From Candidatus Hermodarchaeota archaeon (lineage in GTDB: Archaea > Asgardarchaeota > Hermodarchaeia > Hermodarchaeales > Hermodarchaeaceae), in NCBI GenBank assembly GCA_016839805.1, contig JAEOTO010000031.1:1-64000 (forward strand): a stretch of DNA of 64,000 bases, in the 5' to 3' direction. This document shows, in pieces, positions 41,961 through 50,722 of the stretch (the stretch's first letter is position 1; each line of letters begins with the position of its first letter). Position numbers and translations under genes: made by a program. The notes under the pieces were generated by a model, which did no database searches, had not been told where the DNA came from, and worked only from the letters and a program-made list of their open reading frames with translations.

Positions 41961-43529
41961 GTGACCGTGAACGCTGACTACTTTGACCTTCCACTTCTAA
42001 GGCCCCAAACAGTGAAGCGTCGTCTGTATCAGGAAGTAATTTTCGCCTCCGCCATCAACCAAAATACGTTAGTTGTTTTACCAACTGGATTGGGAAAAAC
42101 CATAATCGCAGTGGTTTTATGCGCATATCGTCTCGAAAAAGAGCCTATAGCAAAGGTTGTGATGTTAGCCCCTACACGACCTCTAGTGGGACAGCATCAT
42201 AAACGGTTTTCTGAGATGCTAATGATAATTCCCGAGAAGCTTCGCATGATTACAGGTAGAACACCTGTGAAACAACGGGCGAGGATATGGGAGAGGAGTA
42301 GTGTAATTTTCATGACCCCCCAAACCTTGCGAAATGATCTGGAACAGAATCGGTATTCTCTGAATGAGGTAGCGCTATTAATTTTCGATGAAGCGCACCG
42401 GGCGACTGGACGTTATGACTACATCGCACTAGCTGATTATTATCTTCGTCAACGAGATGATGGTCGAATTCTCGCTCTCACGGCTTCACCCAGAAAGGTG
42501 AGAGAACTAGGTGAGGCGTTGTATATCGAGAACATTGAAGTCCGAACAGAACAGAGCCCGGATTTAATTCCTTATATTCAACAGGTAGGCATCCATTATG
42601 TAATAGTAGATTTACCCCCCGAATATCAACAGATAGAAGCTTTACTTATACAGGGTACTCAAATGGCTGCCATACCCCTTATTGAATTGGGGCTAGTCAA
42701 ACCCAGCGAACTCAAGTTTCTCAGTCGACGTGATCTCCTCAAATATAGAATCTCTTTAGGACAACGAATTAAGTTTGGAGAGGGAACTTCTGAGCCACGT
42801 CTTTTTGATGCAATGCTTGGAATTGCCCTGATTCTCCGATTGTCGCATGCACGTGAAGTCCTCGAAACTCAGGGTGTACCACAACTCTTCGAATATTTTC
42901 GTGGAATTGAACGAAAAGCTCAAGATGAGAAGGCTCCAAAAAACGTTCACGTTCTCTTATCTAGCCCGTGGTATCATGAAGCCCGAAATCTCCTTGAAAC
43001 CTTGACACAACAAGGAGAAAATCATCCTAAACATCCTATTCTCCTTCGGATACTCCAAGAGCAGCTTCAACAGAAAGCTAATAGTCGTATTCTCGTATTT
43101 ACGCGATTTCGTGTCTCCGCAAAGATACTCACGAAGTATTTGAATGACCATGAAAAATTACGTGCTGCTCGATTTGTGGGTCAAACAAATATTCCTGGCG
43201 ATCGAGGCCTAAGTCAGAAAGAACAATTAGACCTTTTAGATGGCTTCCGAGCGAATACCTACAATGTGCTGGTTGCTACAAACGTGGGCGAAGAGGGATT
43301 AGATATCAGTGAGTGTAATCTTGTCGTCTTTTATGACAGTGTTCCGAGTGCAATTCGTCGAATTCAACGCGCAGGTCGTACAGGTCGACGGACACCGGGT
43401 CAGCTCATAGTCCTTATCACTAGAGGAACCCGTGATGAAAGTTACCATTACAGCAGCCTCCACAAAGAACGAAATATGCAATCAAAACTCATTCATTATT
43501 CGCGACGGTTACAAAATTCATCCAGATAG
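41961..43529 (+). CDS. Hef/FANCM-type SF2 helicase without nuclease domain
   Basis: A 522-residue helicase: LYQEVIFASAINQNTLVVLP, Walker A PTGLGKT (about 41-47), APTRPLVGQH, MTPQTLRNDL, box II IFDEAHRATG, LTASP, a helical insert (about 215-330), then LVFTRFRVSAKIL, ATNVGEEGLDI and motif VI QRAGRTGR. The helical insert and motifs match the N-terminal helicase half of archaeal Hef. The ERCC4-type nuclease and HhH part of Euryarchaeal Hef is absent: the chain ends shortly after motif VI. The start is GTG 41961. It probably acts on stalled forks or branched DNA. Confidence 0.85.
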   Translation: MTVNADYFDLPLLRPQTVKRRLYQEVIFASAINQNTLVVLPTGLGKTIIAVVLCAYRLEKEPIAKVVMLAPTRPLVGQHHKRFSEMLMIIPEKLRMITGRTPVKQRARIWERSSVIFMTPQTLRNDLEQNRYSLNEVALLIFDEAHRATGRYDYIALADYYLRQRDDGRILALTASPRKVRELGEALYIENIEVRTEQSPDLIPYIQQVGIHYVIVDLPPEYQQIEALLIQGTQMAAIPLIELGLVKPSELKFLSRRDLLKYRISLGQRIKFGEGTSEPRLFDAMLGIALILRLSHAREVLETQGVPQLFEYFRGIERKAQDEKAPKNVHVLLSSPWYHEARNLLETLTQQGENHPKHPILLRILQEQLQQKANSRILVFTRFRVSAKILTKYLNDHEKLRAARFVGQTNIPGDRGLSQKEQLDLLDGFRANTYNVLVATNVGEEGLDISECNLVVFYDSVPSAIRRIQRAGRTGRRTPGQLIVLITRGTRDESYHYSSLHKERNMQSKLIHYSRRLQNSSR

Positions 43530-43594
43530 TAGTTTAAATGCTTAAAAGTCGAAACGGATAACAGATACCCTAACATCCCCCCTGGTGGCATGAT

Positions 43595-44248
43595 ATGGCA
43601 TTCCCGTCCCCTGACCCTCTATGGATATTAGAACTTGTAAAAGTCATCATTCTATTCGCGTTAGGTTTACTCCTCCTCATCCGATGGAGCCGTGCCGAAC
43701 GCCGTTTCTATACGGATATCCCCTTCCTTTTCGCTCTAGGATTCTTCATCCTTGCCGGTGCTGAATCAGTTGATGTGTTAATTCACTCAGGGTTATTACC
43801 CCCGTTTGATCTCTTCACATATAAAATCCGAGCCGCCTTTACCGCTATCAGTCTTGGTTTCTTTCTATATCCCACACTGCTCATTTGGATTAGTGAGCGT
43901 CGACGAATCAGGGATCTGATTCCAATCATCTACATAATCTCCGTTCTACTGATAATTCTCCTATCCCCCACAGAGCAGCTTTTGCGGCTCCTACTGATTC
44001 CCTTTATGTTAGTTGTGTATATTGGCTTTACAGTTTCTTTCTTCCTTGCATGGATGTGGAAGCGCCTCACTGAAGTCCATGGTTTACTTATCAGTCTAGG
44101 TGGAACAGTTACCATCCTCGGTCAAATTCTCAAGGTGTTCGTTCCACCTACACTAGTATGGGTTTCAGAGGTGGTTGAAATCCTTGGCCTGATAATTCTT
44201 TGGGGTGGTCTCAACATTAAGACTAAGACTGCTAAAGCGCCTTCGTAA
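43595..44248 (+). CDS. Polytopic membrane protein, about seven helices
   Basis: 217 residues with hydrophobic stretches such as VIILFALGLLLLIRW, FLFALGFFILAGAE, AISLGFFLYPTLLIW, IIYIISVLLIILL, LLLIPFMLVVYIGFTVSFFL and VVEILGLIILWGGL. Arg-rich loops (RWSRAERRF, SERRRIRDL) orient it by the positive-inside rule. No motif links it to a known family; sensor-type seven-helix proteins look similar. It is convergent with the GH3-like gene. Confidence 0.65.
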   Translation: MAFPSPDPLWILELVKVIILFALGLLLLIRWSRAERRFYTDIPFLFALGFFILAGAESVDVLIHSGLLPPFDLFTYKIRAAFTAISLGFFLYPTLLIWISERRRIRDLIPIIYIISVLLIILLSPTEQLLRLLLIPFMLVVYIGFTVSFFLAWMWKRLTEVHGLLISLGGTVTILGQILKVFVPPTLVWVSEVVEILGLIILWGGLNIKTKTAKAPS

Positions 44249-44302
44249 TTACCTTAGAGAGACACGTAATAACTACGTACAGATTCCCATTGTCTTCATT
44301 AG

Positions 44303-45877
44303 CTAGGCAGCGGTTGCTGTTACTATTAGTAGCTGTTCTTGAGCTTGGTCAAAAGTTGTAATTCGTGGCATCTTTGTTTGCCCAATTGTACATTGCTGGG
44401 ATTGAAGCTTGTTAAACTCGTAATCATCAAAGCGACCTGAGGGAACGGGATGAATAACCGCAGGGCTAATTGTGCTTGCCGTACGAACCTCCCAATAAAG
44501 GCGATTAACCGCTTGGAGCGCTGAATCAAACCCTTTTGTAAATCCTTGTAAATCATGAGGTGCACGGCTAAATTCTACGAATAGATGATAACAAGCACCA
44601 GTAGAACCCACTTGGGGAGCAACAACGAAATCTCGGACTAACGCATCCTGTTCTTCACTTGTAATAGTAAGAGCAGCACTAATGTGTTGTTCAGAGACTT
44701 TTTCACCACTAAGATTTAGGATATTCGTGCTTTTGCCAAGGCACTGAAGGGTTAGTGGATTAAGGGATGAAAACATTACTACATCATGTAGGTCGTAACG
44801 CCACAAAGTACTGGGAGTTGACACGATGATACGATATGGTGTGTTTTTCTTAACTTCGATTAGAGGAATCGTTTCAACATCTGGGGGTAGCGGACCCTTC
44901 TGCATACTAGCAAATTCAAAAACTATGTCATCCAGCATTGGAACGACGCCAGCTAGATCTTCGTAGAGCTGAATTCCATAACAGGCCTCTGTACCGGCAT
45001 AGACCTCATGAATATGAACATCACCAGCAAGATCACAAATCATCGGTTCGTAAAGATCACGAACAACGCCTCCATGAAAAATCACTGAAAGCTTAGGCCA
45101 CAAAGCTCTGAGGTCAAGAGTATTTTCATCAGTGAGAGCCGCTTGGAGTCGATGTTGTGTCTTTGAAGAAAGTGTAGGATCATTCTTCAGCCAATCAATG
45201 GATTCATACTTGATTCGTCGAAGGAGTGCGAGTATGAAAGAAGTAATTCCACCACAAGCTGTGACTTTGGGAGTGTTAATGCCTTGACGAATCGTCTCGC
45301 GGAATTTAAGCTCCCAATCCTTGATATCAAAAACATCAGGACTAGGCACAACTTTGCTCTTGATGAGTCGGCTGCCTCCCTTCATCGCTTGACCAGTCCC
45401 ATAACCTACATCCCATTCGCCGATCTTAGTATAAACTGCAGGAGCGACCATGACTAAGATTTTACCATGCAGAAATGGCCGAATGTTAGCAGCGGCGGCA
45501 AATGACATGATACGCAACCGCTTGAGTGATTTCAGGCATGTCGCGGTTTGAGGAATAAGCTTGGGTTTACCTGTGCTACCACTTGTTGATAAGACAACTT
45601 GGATGGGTTCGGGATACAAAGAATTATTGATTCCCTCTAATTCCTGCTGAATATAGGGTTGCAGATCTGAATATTGATTGATTGGGATGTGATCCACAAA
45701 TTCTTCATAACATCCAATGTCACTAAATCGGTGGCGCTTACCATAAGTTGTTCCTTCAGCATAGCGGAGAAGTTCAAGAAGTCGTTGTTCTTGGGCAGCC
45801 ACAGGGTCCTCAACGGTCTTAAGAAATGGTTTGAGCTTCATTCGATAGAGAATTTTGGATGCAAGTGACCAAATCAT
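44303..45877 (-). CDS. GH3-family acyl-adenylate ligase-like enzyme
   Basis: 524 residues from ATG 45877 (GGAGAG SD at 8 nt). Family blocks seen are YAEGTTYGKRHRFSDI, LSTSGSTGKPKLIPQT (ATP-binding A3 motif), VYAGTEACYGIQL, IVSTPSTLWRYDLHDVV and SGEKVSEQHISAAL. GH3 enzymes adenylate a carboxylic acid and join it to an amino acid; plant members conjugate auxin or jasmonate, and relatives occur in bacteria and archaea. The substrate is unknown. A longer frame to 45988 adds an unlikely charged leader. It stands alone between a convergent gene and a long intergenic region. Confidence 0.82.
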   Translation of the reverse strand: MIWSLASKILYRMKLKPFLKTVEDPVAAQEQRLLELLRYAEGTTYGKRHRFSDIGCYEEFVDHIPINQYSDLQPYIQQELEGINNSLYPEPIQVVLSTSGSTGKPKLIPQTATCLKSLKRLRIMSFAAAANIRPFLHGKILVMVAPAVYTKIGEWDVGYGTGQAMKGGSRLIKSKVVPSPDVFDIKDWELKFRETIRQGINTPKVTACGGITSFILALLRRIKYESIDWLKNDPTLSSKTQHRLQAALTDENTLDLRALWPKLSVIFHGGVVRDLYEPMICDLAGDVHIHEVYAGTEACYGIQLYEDLAGVVPMLDDIVFEFASMQKGPLPPDVETIPLIEVKKNTPYRIIVSTPSTLWRYDLHDVVMFSSLNPLTLQCLGKSTNILNLSGEKVSEQHISAALTITSEEQDALVRDFVVAPQVGSTGACYHLFVEFSRAPHDLQGFTKGFDSALQAVNRLYWEVRTASTISPAVIHPVPSGRFDDYEFNKLQSQQCTIGQTKMPRITTFDQAQEQLLIVTATAA

Positions 45878-46570
45878 TTTTTTCTCTCCATTTTGTTTTA
45901 ATCTTCTTTTTGAATGAGAGCGGAACATTCGCTTCGTACCGTCTTCCAGTATGCCGGGTGTACCACATTCGCCTTGAGCTGCTGACACATCCAGAACTGG
46001 TGGGGCTCAGAGAACCCTTATGTCCGCGAGTTCTCGCTCTTTCCTGAAAATCCGACTAATTTGATCCTCTTTTAAGCGATACGGGGAGAGAGTAAGATTA
46101 ATCCAAAAGAGATCTCTGTTGAATGCATCGAAAAATGTACTGAGAAGCCGTTTCCAGCCTAGTAATCAATAATAGAATTCTTCCCGAAAAACTGAACTAG
46201 AGATAAAAAAAATCGATAGTTTTTTTAATTTCAGGAGTTTTTTGAGAATAAAATTTTCACTACTGCAATTTGATCTGGTTCTCAGCTACTTGAAGAGTAA
46301 AAATTAAGGTTAAACCACCCCTGAAGGGGGTTTGAGAGCGAATATTATCAATCTCGGGTTCGCATAGTTGCCCGTAACGCTTAAAAACTCATCAAAATCC
46401 GCGGGGAAATGGACACAACTCAACCCTCACCCAAGAATCCGAGGCGAGGAACAAATGGACCCAAGAGAACATGGACCAGGTGCCCCTCTTCCCTGTTAAA
46501 ATTTAATATGAATTAAAATCGAGGGATGTGCAATGCATTCTGACACTGCCTCCCTCTTTCCCCTTTTTAA
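45878..46570. other. Long intergenic region
   Basis: About 690 nt. It holds the presumed promoter of the GH3-like gene, an AT-rich segment with AAAAAAATCGATAGTTTTTTT (46205-46226), a bulged GC-rich hairpin at 46312-46333, and a possible 35-codon ORF at 46409-46516 (MDTTQPSPKNPRRG...) about 25 nt after TTAAAAAC. None has enough support to be called a gene. No tRNA or known RNA motif was found. Confidence 0.4.
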
Positions 46571-47455
46571 TTAAGACTGCAGTTGATGAAAAATGTAATC
46601 CACGATTTCTTCTGCTGCATCCACTCCAGTTGCCTTCTGCAGTCCACTCCAGTTTGGCGCAGCGTTAATTTCATTAACAACATAGCCTTCATCGGATTCG
46701 AGAATATCAATACCAGCAAAATCCATTTTCATTGCCTTCGCAGCCTGTAAAGCAATCGACTCAAGATCCTTAGAGAGAGTACATTCCGTGGGCTTTCCAC
46801 CTCGCGAGATGTTGGTTTTCCAATCGCCAGGTTTTGCATACCGATACATTGCACCAATTATCCGCTCTCCTACTACGAATACACGAATATCACGACCAGG
46901 TGTTTCTATGAACTCCTGAATCAGGATGGTTTGGTTTGCGGTTTGTAATATCTTAAAAATACGAAAAGCCAAATCAGGTTCCTGTAGTCGAAAGATACCT
47001 TGCCCTTGAGATCCACGAAGAGGTTTCGATACGATGTCACTATAGCGTTTGGTTGCAGCGACAGCGACTGCTAGCCGCTCCGTGACGGTCGTCCGTGGAA
47101 TAGGAATCCCATGATGGGCAAGCCAAACCAGTGTTGCGAGTTTATCCTTTGCACGACGATGACTATAGGCCGAATTGAAAATCCGAACTCCCGAGAATTC
47201 AAGGGCCTCTAAAATCGAAATACGGCTAGTGATTTGATCTGTCGATCCACCACCGATACTTCGAAGAATAATCCCGTTAACATCAAGAGGACGTCGACGG
47301 GGTAGTAAGAATTGCACAGACTCTGAATTCATGTGAATGGAAAGATCCTTTAGACGAAATGTGATTACCTCACATTGCCTCGTTTCTAACGCCCGAGTTA
47401 ATCGTCGAACAGGCCAATTTGGACGCTCTCGACTCATTGCAATCCCGATTCGCAT
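46571..47455 (-). CDS. RimK-type ATP-grasp ligase
   Basis: About 294 residues: N-terminal MRIGIAMSRERPNWP, substrate domain with ILRSIGGGSTD, then KDKLATLVWLAHHGIPIPRT, DIVSKPLRGSQGQGIFRL (ATP-binding loop), ILIQEFIETPGRDIRVFVVG, GDWKTNISRGGKPTE and the metal-binding GIDILESDEGYVVNEINAAP. RimK relatives add Glu or other amino acids to proteins (RimK), tetrahydromethanopterin (MptN), F420 (CofF) or LysW. No LysW or cofactor genes are adjacent, so the target is open. ATG 47467 is an alternative start four codons upstream. Confidence 0.88.
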   Translation of the reverse strand: MRIGIAMSRERPNWPVRRLTRALETRQCEVITFRLKDLSIHMNSESVQFLLPRRRPLDVNGIILRSIGGGSTDQITSRISILEALEFSGVRIFNSAYSHRRAKDKLATLVWLAHHGIPIPRTTVTERLAVAVAATKRYSDIVSKPLRGSQGQGIFRLQEPDLAFRIFKILQTANQTILIQEFIETPGRDIRVFVVGERIIGAMYRYAKPGDWKTNISRGGKPTECTLSKDLESIALQAAKAMKMDFAGIDILESDEGYVVNEINAAPNWSGLQKATGVDAAEEIVDYIFHQLQS

Positions 47456-47534
47456 GGCATCGCACATCCATAGTAACTACTAGTGCTACTGTCGTTTGAC
47501 GCCATAACTTATAAGAACGGTGGACAGCGCTTCG

Positions 47535-48602
47535 CTAGACAGGTCGAGTACTTCGAATAAAGTGTTCGAATATTGTTTCACTTAATGAGAGAGGATAAGG
47601 TCGAGGAGGTGCTTTAAAGCCATAAGAACACACCGCATCAATTGGCCCAGCGAACCCACGGTCAATACCAATTTGCACACCACGGATAACATCTAAGAGA
47701 ATAGAGGTACTATTAGGTGCATCTTGGCTCACCAATCGAAGATCAATTTTGAAATCTGCATCACCGACATAGCGACCCTGTAGATAGAAATAACTTTCCC
47801 GGCGATTACCCAAGAAATAAACGTAATCAGTTGAGCCAGCTGTAACTGGTACTTCGTATGGGATTTCAGTAGAGACAATATTAGTTTTCATGGACCGTTT
47901 CTGATCCCGAGCACGATGAAGTGATTCTAAGGATTCTGTGCCTCCGCCGACATCCAGTTGATAACTTTCGATGATACGGACACCTCGTTTGACAAGAAAA
48001 TCAAGAAGTGCCCGATGGAGCGCAGTAGCTCCAATTTGGCTCATCAAATCATCACCGACAAGGGGAACTTTCCTGTCAGTAAACCGTTGTGCCCATTCTC
48101 GGTTGCATGCAAGAAAAACGGGAGAAGTGTTGATATAACCACACCCGGCTTTCAAAGCCTCCTCCGCATAAAACAAAGTAGCGTCATTCGCTCCACTTGG
48201 TAATAATCCCACAAGAATCTGGGCTCCGCTTTCTTCAAGTTGTTTAGCCACATCTGCTGGTTTGGCATCACTCTCTTCCACTAGCTCATTGAGTTCAGTG
48301 GGAATCCCATCCAATGTAGGTCCACGTTGAACCATAATTTTCGTGATGGGCATTTCGGTGAATTTGGGGGCATTATTAGGTTTGGCAAATATCGCCTTGC
48401 TAAGATCTTGACCCACCTTTTGCTTGTTTACATCGAAGGCAGCAACGATTTCAATATCACTCACTGCATAGTTTCCCAACATTGGATGGGCAAGACCAGC
48501 ACCTTCGCCAACATCGGTCAGATTACCATAATGATGAAGGGTTTGCACTAAACTACTCGCGCAATTGCCAACGCCGGCAAGGGCAACTTTGATTTTTTTC
48601 AA
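47535..48602 (-). CDS. ino1: Inositol-1-phosphate synthase (myo-inositol-3-phosphate synthase family)
   Basis: 355 residues. The NAD-binding start is KVALAGVGNCASSLVQTL; family blocks are LVGLLPSGANDATLFYAEEA, GYINTSPVFLA, LVGDDLMSQIGATALHRALL (catalytic Lys/Asp region), YQLDVGGGTESLE, SYFYLQGRYVGDADFKIDLR and NSTSILLDVIRGVQIGIDRG. It converts glucose-6-phosphate to inositol-1-phosphate, the headgroup precursor of archaetidylinositol. TTG 48602 is supported by GGAGGC at 8 nt. Length matches archaeal and mycobacterial-type Ino1. Confidence 0.92.
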   Translation of the reverse strand: MKKIKVALAGVGNCASSLVQTLHHYGNLTDVGEGAGLAHPMLGNYAVSDIEIVAAFDVNKQKVGQDLSKAIFAKPNNAPKFTEMPITKIMVQRGPTLDGIPTELNELVEESDAKPADVAKQLEESGAQILVGLLPSGANDATLFYAEEALKAGCGYINTSPVFLACNREWAQRFTDRKVPLVGDDLMSQIGATALHRALLDFLVKRGVRIIESYQLDVGGGTESLESLHRARDQKRSMKTNIVSTEIPYEVPVTAGSTDYVYFLGNRRESYFYLQGRYVGDADFKIDLRLVSQDAPNSTSILLDVIRGVQIGIDRGFAGPIDAVCSYGFKAPPRPYPLSLSETIFEHFIRSTRPV

Positions 48603-48767
48603 CAGAGACGCCTCCGTAATTATTTTATAGTCATGAAATAAGTAGCGGGTAAAGGGCGTTCATTCATAAACCCATTTAAGCGTTTCTCTTTACAAAGGCA
48701 AAACCTGTATAACATGACGGGGAGAGAATAAATGGCATAAAGGGAATGTATGTGGATGGTTGATATA

Positions 48768-49199
48768 ATGTCAGGACGTATCACTCCTTGTGTGGGTGCA
48801 GTAATTCTCGACAATCAGGAGCGAGTGCTTCTTGTGAAACATGTTCCAGAGAAAGGTGGGTTTTGGGCTGAGAAGTACATTTGTCCTGGGGGACGATTAG
48901 AGCCGGGTGAGGCTCTTGAGGAAGGCGTGCGACGTGAAATTTGGGAAGAGACAGGTCTAGAGATTAATATCGTGCGTTGGGTTCGACCAATGGAACGAGT
49001 CATTCGAGATGCGCAAGGAATTCTCTTAGATCATGTTCTTTACCTCGATGTAATTGCCAAAGTAAAGAAAGGAACCTTTCAACCAGCATCAGATGTAGGC
49101 TCGGGAGCTTGGTTTACCAAAAAAGAACTCCAAGAAATTGTGAATGAAATTCATGAGGATACCCAGGAACTTCTTCGAGAAGCAGGTTTACTAACCTAA
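48768..49199 (+). CDS. Nudix hydrolase
   Basis: About 143 residues with a complete Nudix box, GRLEPGEALEEGVRREIWEE followed by TGLEI (GX5EX7REUXEEXGU). It is preceded by ITPCVGAVILDNQERVLLVK. Nudix enzymes hydrolyse nucleoside diphosphates linked to other groups; this could be an ADP-ribose or dNTP-cleaning enzyme. ATG 48768 gives the typical short N-terminus, and the TATA-like AATAAATGGCATAAA lies 30-40 nt before it. ATG 48750 is possible. It is divergent from Ino1. Confidence 0.88.
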   Translation: MSGRITPCVGAVILDNQERVLLVKHVPEKGGFWAEKYICPGGRLEPGEALEEGVRREIWEETGLEINIVRWVRPMERVIRDAQGILLDHVLYLDVIAKVKKGTFQPASDVGSGAWFTKKELQEIVNEIHEDTQELLREAGLLT

Positions 49200-49211
49200 A
49201 CGAACCAAAGT

Positions 49212-49760
49212 TCATTTCAAATATTTTGGCAAATGTTCCTTGATTTCAGAGGGGCAACTAAGGATCGTCATGCCCGTCATTGCACGTAATCGTTCAACAT
49301 TCTCTAAGTCTACTTCTCGGGTGGCTAATTCTAATTTATCGCCACTAGGCAAAACTGTAGTTACTATCCCGGGTTTCTGATCCACAGGGTACACATAAAT
49401 TGGTACAGCTGTTTTCATAGCCTGAGCAACTGAATTAGTAATCAGCGTGTCGGCAATGCCATGGGCAATTTTCGCTACTGTGTTGGCAGTGGCTGGCATC
49501 ACCACCAAAAATTGGTAAACCTTGCGCTGGAGAGCACTCACGACAAAAGGAGTATTAGCATCAATCTCAGTTCGAATTTTCGAAGTAATGGATTTCAACT
49601 CATCCATCAGTTTATACCATTTTAGAACTTGCAAGCCAGCCTTTGAAACGAAAACCAGAACCGTCACATCATGTTCGGTCACAATTTCTTTCATAACCTG
49701 AACTGATTCGGGCATGAAATCACCAGCACCAGTAATCCCCCATGCAAATTTTACTGTCAA
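49212..49760 (-). CDS. afpA: Archaeoflavoprotein AfpA-like flavoprotein
   Basis: 182 residues of the flavoprotein/DFP-fold family: FAWGITGAGDFMPESVQVMK, VTVLVFVSKAGLQVLKWY, FLVVMPATANTVAKIAHGIA with DTLITNSVAQAMKTAVPIYV, and a CPSEIKEHLPKYLK tail. It matches archaeoflavoprotein AfpA, which binds FMN and takes electrons from ferredoxin. TTG 49760 has AGGAGG at about 8 nt. A divergent flavodoxin-like gene lies 150 nt away; AfpA is often paired with an iron-sulfur flavoprotein, which supports both calls. Confidence 0.85.
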   Translation of the reverse strand: MTVKFAWGITGAGDFMPESVQVMKEIVTEHDVTVLVFVSKAGLQVLKWYKLMDELKSITSKIRTEIDANTPFVVSALQRKVYQFLVVMPATANTVAKIAHGIADTLITNSVAQAMKTAVPIYVYPVDQKPGIVTTVLPSGDKLELATREVDLENVERLRAMTGMTILSCPSEIKEHLPKYLK

Positions 49761-49910
49761 CCAAGTTGCCTCCTAGCTTAATGAGTAACATGAACTTAAC
49801 AGCTTATTTTGATTATGTCTTGTCCTAGATGACCTTTGCATATTATCTTGATACTTGATAATTGATAAGGTTGAAAAAACAGGTTCACTGAGTAGTGATA
49901 GGTGAAAGTA

Positions 49911-50525
49911 ATGTCCAGCAAGAAAATTCGCTTATTGGGAATCTCAGGTAGCCCACGGAAAGCTGCAACAGTGTACGCCATTCAAGAAGCGCTGAACTAT
50001 GCAAAAGAGAAGTATAATGCGGAGGTTCGATCCTTTTCAGTCGCAAATAAGAAAATTAATTTTTGCATTCATTGTGATCATTGCATTCGGACTCGGGAAG
50101 GGTGTGTCTTTAAAGACGATATGGAAGAAATTTATGAATTAATGGAGTGGGCGGATGCGTATATCATTGGAAGTCCTGTATACCAAGGCAATATTAGTGG
50201 ACAATTAAAGACCGTATTAGATCGGACTCGAGCCTTGGTGGCTAGAACTCCTAAGGTCTTTGATGGGAAATTTGGTGCAGGAATTGCTGTTGGAGGAGAT
50301 CGAGTTGGAGGGCAAGAACCTACTTTACGGACTATCCATGATTTTTACACAATCAATTTCATCTTATCGCTAGGAGGAGGTGCCTTTGGAGCGAACCTTG
50401 GGGCAACGATTTGGTCAAAAGATAAGGGAGCTGCTGGAGCAGAAGCAGATAAACGTGGATTAAAGACACTTTACAAGACAATGGACCGACTTATTCTAGT
50501 CGCGCAAAGACTCCGAAAATCATAG
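49911..50525 (+). CDS. Flavodoxin-like NADPH:FMN reductase / iron-sulfur flavoprotein
   Basis: About 204 residues: IRLLGISGSPRKAATVYAIQ (FMN phosphate loop), NFCIHCDHCIRTREGCVFKD (a compact four-cysteine-type motif C-x2-C-x2-C-x6-C that binds a 4Fe-4S cluster in Isf proteins), YIIGSPVYQGNISGQLKTVL and KFGAGIAVGGDRVGGQE. It transfers electrons from reduced ferredoxin to oxidants such as O2 or H2O2. ATG 49911 has AGGTGA 6 nt upstream. It is divergent from the AfpA-like gene. Confidence 0.85.
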   Translation: MSSKKIRLLGISGSPRKAATVYAIQEALNYAKEKYNAEVRSFSVANKKINFCIHCDHCIRTREGCVFKDDMEEIYELMEWADAYIIGSPVYQGNISGQLKTVLDRTRALVARTPKVFDGKFGAGIAVGGDRVGGQEPTLRTIHDFYTINFILSLGGGAFGANLGATIWSKDKGAAGAEADKRGLKTLYKTMDRLILVAQRLRKS

Positions 50526-50722
50526 ACCTAAGTCTTATTTGCTGATTTCAGTTTTGGTAAAAGAACCAAGAAATATGACCAGAAACTTTGATTCGATGAA
50601 TTCGAGACTAATTTTTGTATCTGCGATGGCTCAGGATGGTCTGTACTCATTTGTACACCCTATTGATTAATAGAAGACCTCTATTCAGAGGTTACATTGA
50701 AAAAAAGTATATCAAAGAGTAA

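Noticed and set aside
46312-46333. GC-rich hairpin as an intrinsic terminator
   Set aside because: On the plus strand no T-tract follows. On the minus strand a weak T-run follows, but no gene ends there.
46357-46380. GGGTTCGCATAGTTGCCCG as a tRNA T-arm
   Set aside because: The loop is wrong for a T-arm and no acceptor, D-arm or anticodon stem can be built around it.
46409-46516. 35-codon ORF starting MDTTQPSPKNPRR
   Set aside because: Too short, low complexity and without SD. Kept only as a note in the intergenic entry.
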